Below the pieces are notes generated by a model. That model was not told the origin of the DNA, did no database searches, and saw nothing but the letters and a program-made list of their open reading frames with translations. A stretch of 64,000 nucleotides of DNA, from contig NZ_JNXC01000019.1 of NCBI RefSeq assembly GCF_000716595.1, positions 62,001-126,000 of the forward strand, given 5' to 3'. The position numbers and the translations under genes are program-made. Shown piece by piece: positions 1 to 9,850 of the stretch (the stretch's first letter is position 1; each line of letters starts with the position of its first letter). Source of the DNA: Saccharothrix sp. NRRL B-16314 (GTDB taxonomy: Bacteria > Actinomycetota > Actinomycetes > Mycobacteriales > Pseudonocardiaceae).

Positions 1-557
1 ATCCGCAGGTCATCCGGTCGGTGGGCCTGCGCCAGCTCGTCCTGCGGCTGGACCTTCATCAACCGCAGCAACCCGTTGGTCACCCCGTTGAGTCCACCGA
101 GGACCCAACGGACCGAGTGGGCGAACGCCCGGAACGGCAATGCGAGCAGGAGCGCGGAACGTTCGGGGTGGGAGATCGCCCACGACTTCGGGGCCATCTC
201 ACCCACCACCATGTGCAGGAACACCACCAGCACCAGGCTGAAGGTGAACGCGATCCCGTAGGACACGCCAGACGGCAGCCCGGTCGCCAGCAGCAACGGG
301 TCCACCAGATCGGCCACCGCCGGTTTGGCCAGCGCACCCAAACCCAGCGTGCACAGCGTGATCCCGAGTTGGGCTCCCGCCAGCATCAGCGACAGCTCAC
401 GCACACCGGCCACCGCCGCGCGGGCCGCGCGGCTGGTCTCGGCGTCCTGTTCCAGACGGTGCCGCTTGGCGGCGATGAGCGCGAACTCGGCGGCCACGAA
501 GAACGCGTTGGCCACCAACAACACCAACGACACCAGCAACGACCAGGTGGTGCTCAT
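1..557 (-). CDS. CNNM/CorC-family (HlyC-type) membrane protein, partial
   Basis: Only the N-terminal ~185 codons lie in the window; the 3' end runs off the left edge. The reading starts MSTTWSLLVSLVLLVANAFF and holds the DUF21/CNNM transmembrane domain: several hydrophobic helices, AAEFALIAAKRHRLEQ after the first helix, LMLAGAQLGIT and VVGEMAPKSWAI, all typical of the family. CBS and CorC/HlyC domains would follow outside the window. The family is linked to divalent cation (Mg2+/Co2+) transport or sensing at the cell membrane. The ATG overlaps the stop of the upstream paralogue as ATGA, so the two are almost certainly translationally coupled. Substrate is not visible from sequence. Confidence 0.85.
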   Translation of the reverse strand, partial: MSTTWSLLVSLVLLVANAFFVAAEFALIAAKRHRLEQDAETSRAARAAVAGVRELSLMLAGAQLGITLCTLGLGALAKPAVADLVDPLLLATGLPSGVSYGIAFTFSLVLVVFLHMVVGEMAPKSWAISHPERSALLLALPFRAFAHSVRWVLGGLNGVTNGLLRLMKVQPQDELAQAHRPDDLR

Positions 558-1867
558 CGGGCATCCTCCCGCGCAACGGTGGGAGCGGCCAGCACCACGG
601 TCGACGGCACGTTGCGCGCGACCGCAGTCACCCGCACCGACACCCCGTCGAAGGTGATCTCGTCGTCCACCCGGGCGGTGCGGCCGAGCCGGCTGAGCAC
701 CAGTCCGGACACCGTGTCGTAGGTGTCGTGCTCCGGCAGCTCCACACCGGTGGCGTCGGCGATCTCATCGAGCCGCATCCGGCCGGGCACCCGCCAGGCC
801 CTCTCGCCCAACGGCTCGATGACCTCCTCGACGAGGTCGTCCTCGTCGTGGATCTCCCCGACCAGTTCCTCGGCGAGGTCTTCCAGCGAGACGACCCCGG
901 CGAAGCCGCCGAACTCGTCCACCACGCACGCCAGCTGCCGGCGCTCGGTGCGCAACCGTTCGAGCACCGCCGGCAGCGGCAGCGTCGCGGGCACCACCAG
1001 CGCCGGGGAGGCGACGTCGCCGATCGGCGTGTCCGCGCGCCGCTCGGGGTCCACGGTCAACACCTCGGCCAACCCGACCACACCGCGCAGGTCGTCCAAG
1101 TCGTCCCCGAACACGGGGAACCGGGAGTGACCGGTGTCCAACAGCTCGACTACCCGAGAGGTGGGCTCATCGGCGCGCACCGCGTGCACCGCCACCCGCG
1201 GGGTCATGGCCTGCTCGGCGACCAGCTCCCGGAAGCCCAGACCGCGGTCCAGCAACCGGGACAGCTCCGCGTCCAGGTGCCCCTCGCCACGCGCGTCGGT
1301 GATGATCTGCCGCAGGTCCTCCGGCGTAGCGCCCTGCGGCAGCTCCTCCACCGGCTCGATGCCCACCGCGCGCAGCAACCGGTTCGCCGCCGCGTCGAAC
1401 AGCCGGATCACCGGACCGGCGACCTTCAGGTAGGCCAGCGTGGAGGTGCTCAACGCCTTGGCCAGCGACTCCGGCCGGGCAATCGCGAAGTTCTTGGGCA
1501 ACAGCTCGCCCAGCACCATCTGCACCACCGTGGCGAACACCAGCGCGACCACCATCGACAGCGACACCGCCACGGCCGGCGACAGGCCGGTCAGCCCCAG
1601 CAGGTTCGCCAGACCCGTGCCCAGCAGCGGCTCGGCCATGTACCCGGCGAGCAGCGCCGTCACGGTGATCCCGAACTGGGCGCCGGAGAGCATGAACGAC
1701 AACTTCTGCGTCACCCGCAGCGCCCGCTCGGCGGCCTTGTCGCCGCCCTCGGCCAACTGCCGCAACCGGCCCCGGTCCACCGCCATATAGGCGAATTCCT
1801 GGGCCACGAAGTACCCCGTGGCCACGGTCAGGGCCACGATCGCGAGCAAGCCGGAAAAGATCAACAC
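554..1867 (-). CDS. CNNM/CorC-family membrane protein with CBS pair
   Basis: 437 residues, full length for the family. An N-terminal DUF21 transmembrane domain (about 1-190) contains VAQEFAYMAVDRGRLRQLAE, LSGAQFGITVTALLAGY and LGELLPKNFAIARPE. A CBS-domain pair follows (about 210-330; VEQAMTPRV and LGCVVDEFGG-type segments), then a C-terminal CorC/HlyC transporter-associated domain (about 350-430; GVELPEHDTYDTVSGLVLSRLG). Role by family: membrane divalent-cation transport or homeostasis. It is first of a two-gene unit; the next CNNM gene starts inside its stop codon (ATGA). It is divergent from the MerR regulator at 2019, across about 150 bp that presumably holds both promoters. Confidence 0.88.
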   Translation of the reverse strand: MLIFSGLLAIVALTVATGYFVAQEFAYMAVDRGRLRQLAEGGDKAAERALRVTQKLSFMLSGAQFGITVTALLAGYMAEPLLGTGLANLLGLTGLSPAVAVSLSMVVALVFATVVQMVLGELLPKNFAIARPESLAKALSTSTLAYLKVAGPVIRLFDAAANRLLRAVGIEPVEELPQGATPEDLRQIITDARGEGHLDAELSRLLDRGLGFRELVAEQAMTPRVAVHAVRADEPTSRVVELLDTGHSRFPVFGDDLDDLRGVVGLAEVLTVDPERRADTPIGDVASPALVVPATLPLPAVLERLRTERRQLACVVDEFGGFAGVVSLEDLAEELVGEIHDEDDLVEEVIEPLGERAWRVPGRMRLDEIADATGVELPEHDTYDTVSGLVLSRLGRTARVDDEITFDGVSVRVTAVARNVPSTVVLAAPTVAREDAR

Positions 1868-2018
1868 GGCGCACTCGCCACGAACCGGGAACCTATGATC
1901 AGCCGGGTCTCACCCGGCCGACTACTGGAAGGCTCCGTGTCGGCGTCATCAGGCATGCTTAACACTAGCACGTGGCACTGTACGGTTGACGGTGAGTGAC
2001 CGGAACGAGGAGGTGGCA

Positions 2019-2417
2019 GTGTCCGAGGTTCTGCTCCGGATCGGCGAACTCGCCGCCCGCGCCCAGGTCAGCCCCCGCACCGTCGACTACTACACCAGCC
2101 TCGGCCTGCTCACCCCCGCCAAGCGCACCGCGAGCAACTACCGCCTCTACGACCCCGCCGACATCGACCGCATCCACCTGGTGCAACGCCTGGAGGTCCA
2201 GGGCGTGCCGCTGGAGGAGATCGCCGCCGCACTCACCTCCGCCCACGTCGACGTCGCCTCGATCCTGGACCGCATCGACGCCGACCTGCGCACCCTTCAA
2301 GCCGTCACGGAGAACGCCTCCCCCGAGGTGCAGGGCCTACTGGCCGTGATCGCCACCAGGGTCCACTCCCTGATCACCGTCGCCCTCCAGATCCCCCCGG
2401 ATCTGCTCCTGCCCTGA
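2019..2417 (+). CDS. MerR-family transcriptional regulator
   Basis: 132 residues. The N-terminal winged HTH reads LLRIGELAARAQVSPRTVDYYTSLGL, then the MerR wing with NYRLYDPADIDRIHLVQRL, then a long dimerisation helix. The C-terminal effector region has no cysteine cluster, so a metal sensor of the classical MerR/CueR kind is unlikely. The GTG at 2019 is chosen because GAGGAGG lies 5 bp upstream; an in-frame TTG at 1986 has no such site. The gene is divergent from the CNNM pair and may control it (inference). Its 3' end overlaps the decayed CNNM tail on the other strand. Confidence 0.85.
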   Translation: MSEVLLRIGELAARAQVSPRTVDYYTSLGLLTPAKRTASNYRLYDPADIDRIHLVQRLEVQGVPLEEIAAALTSAHVDVASILDRIDADLRTLQAVTENASPEVQGLLAVIATRVHSLITVALQIPPDLLLP

Positions 2418-2730
2418 ACCCTCCGATCCCCGCCGCAGGCACACCGAGGTGATCGCGTGGTGCTCCACGGCGAGCACCTCGATCGTCCACCCCGACACCG
2501 TGGCCCGACGCACCCAGCGCTTCCGGGATGTGCCCAGCAACACCAACACCAGACCGGCGATCGTCGCGTAATCGCCGTCGGGCGCGTCGGGCAGCTCCAC
2601 CCCCAAGTCGACCAGGTCGTGCGCGTGAAGGTGCCGGGCAGAACCAGCGAACCGTCCTCGGCGGCCCGGACCGCCATCAGGTCGCGATCGGTTTCCGCGT
2701 CGGACCGGTCACATCGCGGGACACCGGTAT
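2337..2730 (-). pseudogene. Decayed C-terminal fragment of a third CNNM/CorC-type protein
   Basis: Minus-strand translation gives EDGSLVLPGTF, then after a one-base frame change near 2630 continues AHDLVDLGVELPDAPDGDYA, IAGLVLVLLG and TIEVLAVEHHAITSVCLRR. This is the CorC/HlyC C-terminal domain of CNNM proteins and aligns by eye with the same domain of the intact gene at 554-1867. Upstream only loose resemblance (DAETDRDLMAVRA) remains; no DUF21 or CBS domain is present. The fragment overlaps the end of the MerR gene. It looks like a relic of a former paralogue, perhaps left by a deletion. Confidence 0.7.
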
Positions 2731-2984
2731 GCAACTCCGGTCCGGCCAGGTGCAGTAGCCCGACCACGAGCACCAGCACGGACACGGATCAGGACGGCCG
2801 TCGTCCACGCTCGGGCCCGGGACTGCCGGTTCGTACCAGGGCAGGAGCACCACATCTCCACACTGGAGGAAGCCGTCCGCGCACAGCTGCACCGGTCGCA
2901 ATGATGAAAGGGTGACCAGGCTTCCTCGGGGAAGAACCGTCCGGCGATCATCGCACAGGGAGTTCGAATCGCTGTCGAGTGGAA

Positions 2985-3569
2985 TCAGCCTCCTGTGACG
3001 TCGGAATCGGTGCCCGCCAGGGGCCTGTCTCGGCGGTCGAGGGTGAGTTGGCGGCGGTGGAAGTCGAAGTGCTGTACGGGGAAGCGGTAGAGGTCGGCGA
3101 GGGTCATGAAGTCTTGGAAGAACGGGTCCCAGCGGGTCGGGTAGTGCATGCCGCGGGCCAGTTCGGTGTCGGTTTCGCGGTCGAGGCGTCGGTGCAGTTT
3201 CGCGATCACGCGGTCGCAGAGTGCGGCCATCTGGCGGCGGCCGAGTGTGGTGCCGCCGAGCCAGGCCCCCGCGTAGTTCACGGCGTCGAACGGCTTGGTT
3301 GCGGCGTTGAGCAGGCGGGCGAAGGCCCTGCCGACGCCGGTTGGGAGCCGGTCGAACAGACGCACCAAGGTCAGCAAGGCTCGCATGATGAGGAATCCGA
3401 GGAGCATGTGGAACAGCAACTGCCGGTTGTTCCATCGCGTGCCGTTGGACTTGCGTCGCAGGTCTGCGTCGCCGGCGAGCTCCAGGAGCGAGCGGAACGT
3501 GGCGCGTGCCCGTTCCATGTCGTCGTGAACCGCCTGCTTGTCCACGTTGCCAGTGTGCCCCTCCTGCAC
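2985..3569 (-). CDS. DinB-fold family protein
   Basis: 194 residues. The pattern is that of the DinB/DUF1569-type four-helix bundle: an N-terminal helix (DDMERARATFRSLLELAGD), WNNRQLLFHMLLGFLIM in the position of the first metal histidine, and PTRWDPFFQDFMTLADLYRF with HFDFHRRQL near the C-terminus. Such proteins bind a metal through histidines and often act as thiol-dependent transferases or hydrolases (mycothiol in actinobacteria); the substrate here is unknown. The start is uncertain: GTG at 3569 has GGGGAG very close, while a GTG at 3545 has AGGAGGGG upstream. It lies just downstream of the broken NACHT gene on the same strand. Confidence 0.7.
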   Translation of the reverse strand: MQEGHTGNVDKQAVHDDMERARATFRSLLELAGDADLRRKSNGTRWNNRQLLFHMLLGFLIMRALLTLVRLFDRLPTGVGRAFARLLNAATKPFDAVNYAGAWLGGTTLGRRQMAALCDRVIAKLHRRLDRETDTELARGMHYPTRWDPFFQDFMTLADLYRFPVQHFDFHRRQLTLDRRDRPLAGTDSDVTGG

Positions 3570-3590
3570 GCTCCCCGCTTTCCCTCCTCG

Positions 3591-6500
3591 TCAGCCGGCG
3601 AACTCGACGCGCATGTCGGTGGGAAGCACCGCACGCACGGTCTCGTGGTCCGAGCTGTGCACGCCGCACAGTTGGATCTCCACTGCGGTCAGGGCGTCGA
3701 GCGGGCTGAGGTCGGCGCCTTCGACTCCGGTCAGGTCGAGGACGAGTCGACGCAGCTTGGGCAGTTCGGCGAGTTCGCCGACCTCGGCGGCGGAGAGCGG
3801 GCCGAGCACCGACACCGCCTCCAGTGTCGGGAACCGTCGCACGCCGAGAAGCGACCTGGAGCGCGCGGGCGAGTCGACGACCAGCTCGGTCAACGGCAGC
3901 GAGTCGGGCACGGTGTACAGCCCTGTGCGCAGGTCACGATGTTTGATCGCCAGCCTGCGCACCCATGCGCCGTCGAACGTGGCCAGTTTGGCCACCGGGC
4001 CGCCTGCGTAAGGACGGCCCAGCAGTCGGAGGTCGGTAACCGGCAGTTGGGCCAGCGCGGACAGGTCCTCCAGCGCGCTGTAGCCGGATACGAGCAACGT
4101 GTCGAGCCGACCGCAGCCGATGAGGCCGTCGAGCGACCGGCACCTCGTTGGCACGGATCTCCAAGGTGCGCAGGTCCGGCAGCACGGCCAAGGGACGCAG
4201 ATCGGCCCTCATGTCAGCCAGCTGCAAATCGCCCACGACGAGCACGTGGCGAAGCGTGCGCAAGTGACGCAGTCCCCCGCAGCATGTGCCAGCGGTGGAC
4301 CTCCAGCACCCGGTCGCCGAAATCAACAGGGCCTAGGTTGTCCGCTGCGTACCGCTCCGAGTATTCGGTGGCTCGCCAGGCGCGCAGGAGCTCGTTGGTG
4401 ACCGCGCCACCATAGGCGTGCGTGAACGTCTCGATCGTGCCCCAGCCGCCGATGATCGCCAGCACGCGGATGACGTAGGTGGCGATCTCCGCTGGATCGG
4501 CACCGGTCTCGGCCGCGAACTCGGCGACCCCGGCCGGTCCCGGCAGCAGTTCCAGCAGGAACGCCCCGCCCGTGCCAGAAGCTCGGCGTCGTCATAGCTG
4601 CGTGGCGGAACGAGTTCCCGCACGGTGTTGATCACGTCGACACGCACGTGCTCGGGCTCGATGACGTCCACGTAGCCGAGTGACGCCGCGGCGAGCAAGC
4701 GCAGCCGGTGCACCTCGGACGTCGTCCTCTTCCGCTGATCCGCCTTGGCCAACAGGCCGCGCAGCAACTCGCCCGCCTCGTGCGCGCGAGCCTGGGCCGC
4801 GGCCATGAAGATCACTTCGTCCAGTTCCTTGGTCACGTCGTGGGCGTTGTCCACGAGGTAGCCGAGGTCGCCCGACTTGACGAAGTCGCCCGCGGCGAGG
4901 AAGTCGCGGAAGATGCGGTGCACGAACCTGATCTCGCCCTGGCCTTCGTCGTCGCGCAGCAGCCCGGTCCGTTCCACGAGGTGGCGCAACACCTCCTGCG
5001 GGTCGAGGTCCGTGGACCGGAGACCGGTCATCGCGCGCTCGATCCGCCGCACGGCCGCCGTGCGGCTCACCACGTGCTCGCCGTTGCGCACCGTGGGTGC
5101 GGCGAACCGTTCGAGCAGCACGACCTTCTCGTGGCCGGTCATCTGCAACTCGGTCTCCACCCGCACACCACGGCGCATGTCCCACTCGCCCAGCAACAGC
5201 TCCAGCGCCCGGTAGAGCAGGTCCTTACGGCTGTGCGACAGGTACATGTTCTCGCGGCGGTAGAGCGCGCACAGCAGCGAACACAGCAGCGGGCTCGACA
5301 CCAGCCTCTGCACGTCCGGCCGGTTCTGAGGCGCCTTCTTGAGCTTGCGCTCGCATTGAGACAGCCATTCGTGCGTCGATTCCGGCTCGCTCACGCGCAC
5401 GGCGGCGAACCAGTTGCCCACCAGGTCCCGGATGCCCGGCCCGCTCAGCGGCATGACCTCGAACCGCATGAGGTCGGGCTCGCCGGGTTCGGTGGACGCG
5501 AGCCAGGTGTCGTCGACCGCGGACGGCCGGGTCGTCACCACGTACCAGGCATCCGGGTAGTTCCGGAGCAGCCCGGACAGCCAGGAACGCACTTCTTCAC
5601 GGCGCTCCAGCAGGAGTTCGTCGATGCCGTCCACGAGGATCAGCGCCCGGCCCTCGTTGAGCAGGCCGGTGACCCAGCGCTCCGGCTTCTCGCCCGCGAG
5701 TGTCGGCGTGGTGACACGGACGAGGTCTTCGGCCAACGGCAGGTCGCGGTCGGCGAACTGGCGCAGCGGCACGAAGAAGGGCACCACGCCCTCCCAGAGG
5801 CTGTCGGCGTCCCTCTTCCGGGCACTTTGCGCCGTCACCTGCAAGAAGGTCGTCTTGCCCGCTCCAGCCCGACCCAGCAGCAGGACCCGGCGGGCCTCCG
5901 CGATCGTATGGGCCCTGTTGATGCCCTGGCCCGTCAACGCGGTGTCGGCCTCCGAACGCCGTTGCCACCGGTCGATGGACGGCGGCGCGTAGAAGGTGGA
6001 GAAGTCGTGCTTGGCCGGACCGCCACCCCGATTGCCGACCTGGAACAACTCGAACCGGGCGAACTGGTTGGCGACCTCGGCGAGGTACCGCTCCTCGAAC
6101 CGCGCCCGCTCGTCGCGCGCCTGCCGCTCCGGCGCTTCGGACAGCTCGTGCAATGACGATCGGATCCCGTCCAACCCGCCGAGAGCACGTTTGACGTCCG
6201 AGCCGATATCAGCCAGACCCGCCGCGACGGCGGACCGCCAGATGCTGTTCACCTGACGGGCGTGCTGGGCGATCTGCTCGCAAGTCTCGAACAGCAACCG
6301 GTGGTAGACCTCGGCTTCCACCTCGCTCATGCCGACGACCGAGGCCCCCGGCAGCATCCTCCGCAGCTTGGTGGCGTTGACGACGTCCGCGGGCGCGAGC
6401 TGGGCCAGGCGGCCGATCGACGACGCGGACAGCGTCTCGGCGGCGGCCTCCGTGGTGAGGGTCCACTCGGCGTCGGTCAGCCTCGGGAACTCCACGCGCC

Positions 6501-6661
6501 GCAGCGCCGCCAAGTCCTCGACAGCGGCGGCGATCTGCCGATCGACGTTGCCGAGCCGCCGGTTGCGGCGTTGCAGGGCGCCGTCGACGACCCTGGCCAA
6601 CACCCACTGGTGCGGCGGGGAGAAAGTCGCCCCCGAGCACTGCGGTCAAAGGATCGGTCAC
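3591..6661 (-). pseudogene. NACHT-domain STAND NTPase with repeat C-terminus, frameshifted
   Basis: The longest intact frame (GTG 6603 to 4333) contains an N-terminal helical region, a NACHT domain with Walker A LLLGRAGAGKTTFL and Walker B ALILVDGIDELLLE, and a winged/helical region. Homology continues in other frames. Near 4575 the reading shifts to LLELLPGPAGVAEFA and LAIIGGWGTIETFTHAYGG; near 4285 to LRHLRTLRHVLVVGD; near 4150 to RSLDGLIGCGRLDTLLV, which runs to the stop at 3591 as leucine-rich-repeat-like sequence. A probable fourth shift near 6610 separates a better start (GTG 6661, GGGGG upstream, VTDPLTAVLGGDF). All changes sit in G/C runs. Rejoined, it is about 1,000 residues, usual for NACHT immune-type proteins (phage sensing by family). 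Either a pseudogene or sequence errors. Confidence 0.75.
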
Positions 6662-7372
6662 CGTTACCCCCGGCTTGCACGCTCCTGCGGCGATATCACC
6701 AAAGTAGCGAAAGGTGAACCCCCGGTGGTGGCGAGACGGACGCAGCCGTCGGCAGCCCGTCCCGCACCCCTCCGCTGCCCGCCCGGCGGGACAAACACCG
6801 ACGTGACCCCGAAAAACCCACGTTCGACTTCTTGCCCGTTCCGGCTGATGCATACGGGCCGTCGGGAGCCGATTGGATCGCGGCAGGGCGGAACATCCGA
6901 AAGCCGTGGCACGCCGACGGAGCGGTACAAGCCGGCATGTCAGGACCCATGACCACCCTCGAACTTCACCATGACCAACATTAAAGCGGACAACAGGCGG
7001 ATTCTGTCTCCGCGGTACCGGCAACCGCCTGCGAAGAAGGCTTTCCTGAATCGAAGGCATGTGGGTACGGTCAACCATCGACTGGGGATCACTGCGCTTA
7101 TGTAAACAGTCGAGCTGTCGCAGGCCATCGGATGTCGCAATTCCGTGCACCGTCGTGCGCCGAAGCCATGATGCGGATCTACAGGAGCAGACCGGTGACG
7201 TTCGCGCTCCGTCATCGCGCACGGTATGGAGCGAGGCGGGACCATCTGGCATAGCCCCACGCGGTGAGTCCGGCTTCCCGGGGTGTAGACAGCCCTACGG
7301 CGACAACGCTCGCGCGAACGAGTCCGTGGTCGCTGACGGCCTGCACGACCGCATGGGATCGGAGGTGGCCCG
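6662..7372. other. Intergenic stretch, nothing clear
   Basis: About 700 bp between the NACHT gene and the small CDS at 7373. No frame shows convincing codon bias, a ribosome binding site and a recognisable domain together. Base composition is slightly lower in GC than the neighbours around 6940-7150. The promoter of the NACHT gene must lie at its left end. Confidence 0.5.
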
Positions 7373-7672
7373 ATGACTGTGAGGCCCGAGTCGGACAGTC
7401 CCTCGGCGACGAGGTGCTGGTGCTGCGGGGGCGGCTTCCTAGAGTCGGAACTGGTCAGGCTCGGGGAGCATCCCGAGGTGGGTGTGTGTCTGCGTTGTGC
7501 CCGTTGGTTGTGGCGGCGTGCCGTGCGGCGACGTGATGAACTGCGACGTTCGGTGGCCGGAAGGCTGCGGGGTGGAGTCCACGTCGTGCGCGAGGCGGTG
7601 ATCCGACGGGGATGGCACGAGCGTGGCGCTCTGGGGGTGTTCCTGCGTTGGCTCGACCGGTACCTGCCGTAG
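7373..7672 (+). CDS. Small protein with two CxxC-type cysteine motifs
   Basis: 99 residues. The N-terminal part carries CWCCGGGFLESE and, about 20 residues later, CLRCARWLWRR, which together could form a small zinc ribbon. The rest is arginine-rich (RRAVRRRDELRRSVAGRL) and ends with an amphipathic FLRWLDRYLP. ATG at 7373 is preceded by GGAGGTGG. No family is recognised. It is convergent with merB and lies on the edge of the mer group, so a link to metal handling is possible but unproven. Confidence 0.6.
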   Translation: MTVRPESDSPSATRCWCCGGGFLESELVRLGEHPEVGVCLRCARWLWRRAVRRRDELRRSVAGRLRGGVHVVREAVIRRGWHERGALGVFLRWLDRYLP

Positions 7673-7693
7673 CCGCCTGGGGCACAGGGTGGA

Positions 7694-8359
7694 TCAGGCG
7701 GGACGGGTTTCCGATGTCGGTTGCAGGAGGGCGCCGAATTCGGTGATGCCGCTTGCCAGGGCTTGTGTCTGGTCGAGCACGGTCGCGGTGATCTCGGGAT
7801 GGGCGTCGGCCCAGTTGCATGCCGCCTGGGTGCTGGTGAAGAAGTTGATGTATCCGCATGTGCGGTCGGCCGAGGGGCAACAGCCGTCGTCGGTGGCGGT
7901 GCCGGCGAGGACGACGGCGGTGTCAGGGGTCCAGGTCGCTTGGTCGCGGTCGACCCGGATGATGATCGTGGCGTCGCTGTCGGGCTCGGTGGAGGTGATG
8001 ACGACCGGGTGGTCGAGCATGGCGGACATGCCGAGTGCGTCGACGGCGCACATGGCGTAAGTGGTCGGGCCGCCCGCCCAGGTCACGGCGTGGCGTGTCG
8101 GCGTGGGCGAGAAGGGGTAGGCGGCGCGGATCCGGCCCCGGTGGTCGACGGCCAGCAGGTCGCACCCGGTCAGTTCACGCAGCGCGGGTTCGAGGTCGAT
8201 GTCGTGGTCGTGGGTGTAGTCCTCCAGGTCCTGCAGTCCGGGTGGTCGGCCGGTGTCGGCGAAGGCGGCGAGGATCCCGTGGTGGAGCTGACGGGCAGGG
8301 GTGGTGAGGCCGGCGGAGGCGCTGCACTTGTTCAACGCCAGGTCTGTCGGTTCGGTCAT
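7694..8359 (-). CDS. merB: Organomercurial lyase (alkylmercury lyase)
   Basis: 221 residues. MerB cleaves the carbon-mercury bond of organomercurials by protonolysis and passes Hg(II) to MerA in the cytoplasm. The catalytic pattern is present: Cys104 and Asp107 in YAMCAVDALG, and Cys168 in CGYINFFTS, matching the family Cys-x-x-Asp and second Cys. The N-terminal helical region and the VVITSTEP segment also fit. The ATG lies downstream of merA on the same strand with a 55-bp gap, so merA-merB form one operon, as in streptomycete mer loci. Expression should depend on the ArsR-type regulator at 9918. Confidence 0.9.
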   Translation of the reverse strand: MTEPTDLALNKCSASAGLTTPARQLHHGILAAFADTGRPPGLQDLEDYTHDHDIDLEPALRELTGCDLLAVDHRGRIRAAYPFSPTPTRHAVTWAGGPTTYAMCAVDALGMSAMLDHPVVITSTEPDSDATIIIRVDRDQATWTPDTAVVLAGTATDDGCCPSADRTCGYINFFTSTQAACNWADAHPEITATVLDQTQALASGITEFGALLQPTSETRPA

Positions 8360-8414
8360 CGCGGTTCTCCACGGTCGTGGTGGGGTGGAGTCTCAAGATT
8401 GGGTCTGCTTCGGG

Positions 8415-9824
8415 TCAGGATGCGCAGCAGGACAGCGTGGTCACGTCGCGGGTGAAGGTCTGGGCGGCGAGTTTGAGGCCTTCGGCCATGGTGAGGTAGG
8501 GGCACCACATGTCGGCCATCTGCGTGACGGTCATGTGGTTGGCCAGGGCGTAGACGGCGGTGGCGATCACGTCTCCGGCGCCGTCGGCGAGGACGTGGGC
8601 GCCGAGCAGTCGTCCGGTGTCTTGTTCGGCGACGAGTTTGATCAGGCCGCGGGTGTCCCGGTCGATCAGGGCCCGTGGCACGTGTTGCAGAGGCAGCACC
8701 CGGCACTCGCACGCATAGCCCTGTTGGACGGCTTGGGCTTCGGTGAGGCCGGTTGCCGCGATCTGCGGGCTGGTGAACGTCACCCGCGGTAGGTGGTGGT
8801 AGCCCAGGGTGCGGTGGGCGTCGTCGAAGGCGTTGTCGGCGACCAGGGTGCCGTGGGCTCCGGCGACGTAGACGAACTGCGGGTGGCCGGTGACGTCCCC
8901 GGCGGCCCAGATGCGGGGGTTGGCGGTGCGCAGGTGTCCATCGACGGGCACCTCGCCGCGTGGGCCGGGTGTGACGCCGACGTCGGCCAGGTTGAGTCCG
9001 TCGGTGACCGGACGGCGTCCGGTGGCCACCAGCAGCGCCTCGGCCCGGATCTCGCCGTTGGCGCCGGCGGTGCGGGAGTCGAGTACGACCTGGTCGTGCT
9101 CGCGTCGGACCGAGCTGACCGCGCTGCCGGTGTGCACGGTGATGCCCTCGTCGGTGAACACGCGCCGGATGCCGGTGGAGATCTCCGGCTCCTCGCCGGG
9201 CGCGAGCCGGTCTTCCTGTTCGATGACGGTCACGCGGACGCCGAGGCGGGCGTACAGCTGTGCCTGTTCCAGTCCGACGTAGTTGCCGCCGATGACCGCC
9301 AGCGAGCGCGGCAGCGTGGTCTGTTCCATGGCGGTGGTCGAGGTCAGGTAGCCGATCTCGGCCAGCCCTGTGATCGGCGGTGTCCAGGGGGCGGAGCCGG
9401 TGGCGACGAGGTAGTGCTCGGCGTGCACTCGGGTCCGGTCGCCTCCGGTGAGGTCGACGTCCAGGGCGGGGCCGTCGACGAAGCGGGCGGTGCCGGTCAG
9501 GATCTCCCAGCCGTGGTCGGCGGCGAGGTCGACGTACTTGTCGGTCCGCATCGTGTCCACCAGGGTGCGTTTGGCTCCGGTCACGGCGGCCATGTCCACC
9601 CCGTCGGCGGCGGTGCGGATGCCGGGGAACTGCTGGTGCAGCGCGACGTGCCGGGCCTGCGCCGCGGCCAGCAGTGCCTTGGAGGGCACGCAGCCGGTGT
9701 TGACGCAGGTGCCGCCGACAGTGCCGCGCTCGATCATGATCACGGTCCGGCCTTTGCGGCGTGCCGCGATCGCCGCCGCGAAGGCGGCGCCACCCGAGCC
9801 GATCACCGCGAGGTCGTACCTCAT
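8415..9824 (-). CDS. merA: Mercury(II) reductase
   Basis: 469 residues, the length of a MerA lacking the N-terminal NmerA (MerP-like) domain. It reduces Hg(II) to Hg(0) with NADPH and FAD in the cytoplasm. Visible are the FAD dinucleotide motif (VIGSGGAAFAAAIAARRKG), the redox pair Cys40/Cys45 in GTCVNTGCVPSK, the NADPH motif (LAVIGGNYVGLEQAQLYARLG), the second FAD motif (NPRIWAAGDVTG), and the C-terminal vicinal Cys466-Cys467 in LSCCAS that hands Hg(II) to the active site. ATG has GGGAGG upstream. It is divergent from the regulator at 9918, with both operator palindromes in between. Confidence 0.95.
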   Translation of the reverse strand: MRYDLAVIGSGGAAFAAAIAARRKGRTVIMIERGTVGGTCVNTGCVPSKALLAAAQARHVALHQQFPGIRTAADGVDMAAVTGAKRTLVDTMRTDKYVDLAADHGWEILTGTARFVDGPALDVDLTGGDRTRVHAEHYLVATGSAPWTPPITGLAEIGYLTSTTAMEQTTLPRSLAVIGGNYVGLEQAQLYARLGVRVTVIEQEDRLAPGEEPEISTGIRRVFTDEGITVHTGSAVSSVRREHDQVVLDSRTAGANGEIRAEALLVATGRRPVTDGLNLADVGVTPGPRGEVPVDGHLRTANPRIWAAGDVTGHPQFVYVAGAHGTLVADNAFDDAHRTLGYHHLPRVTFTSPQIAATGLTEAQAVQQGYACECRVLPLQHVPRALIDRDTRGLIKLVAEQDTGRLLGAHVLADGAGDVIATAVYALANHMTVTQMADMWCPYLTMAEGLKLAAQTFTRDVTTLSCCAS

Positions 9825-9850
9825 CGGGGCCTCCCACTGCCGGAGCCATG

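Noticed and set aside
728..1999. Long plus-strand frame opposite the CNNM genes
   Set aside because: It is the complement of a well-supported membrane protein; composition (His/Arg/Gln-rich) is that of a GC-bias shadow. Similar frames opposite 8.4-9.8, 12.2-14.4, 33.3-35.2, 46.9-49 and 58.7-61 kb were rejected for the same reason.
2940..2975. GTTCGAATC resembling a tRNA T-loop
   Set aside because: No matching acceptor, D or anticodon stems flank it, so it is not a tRNA gene or a clear tRNA 3' end.
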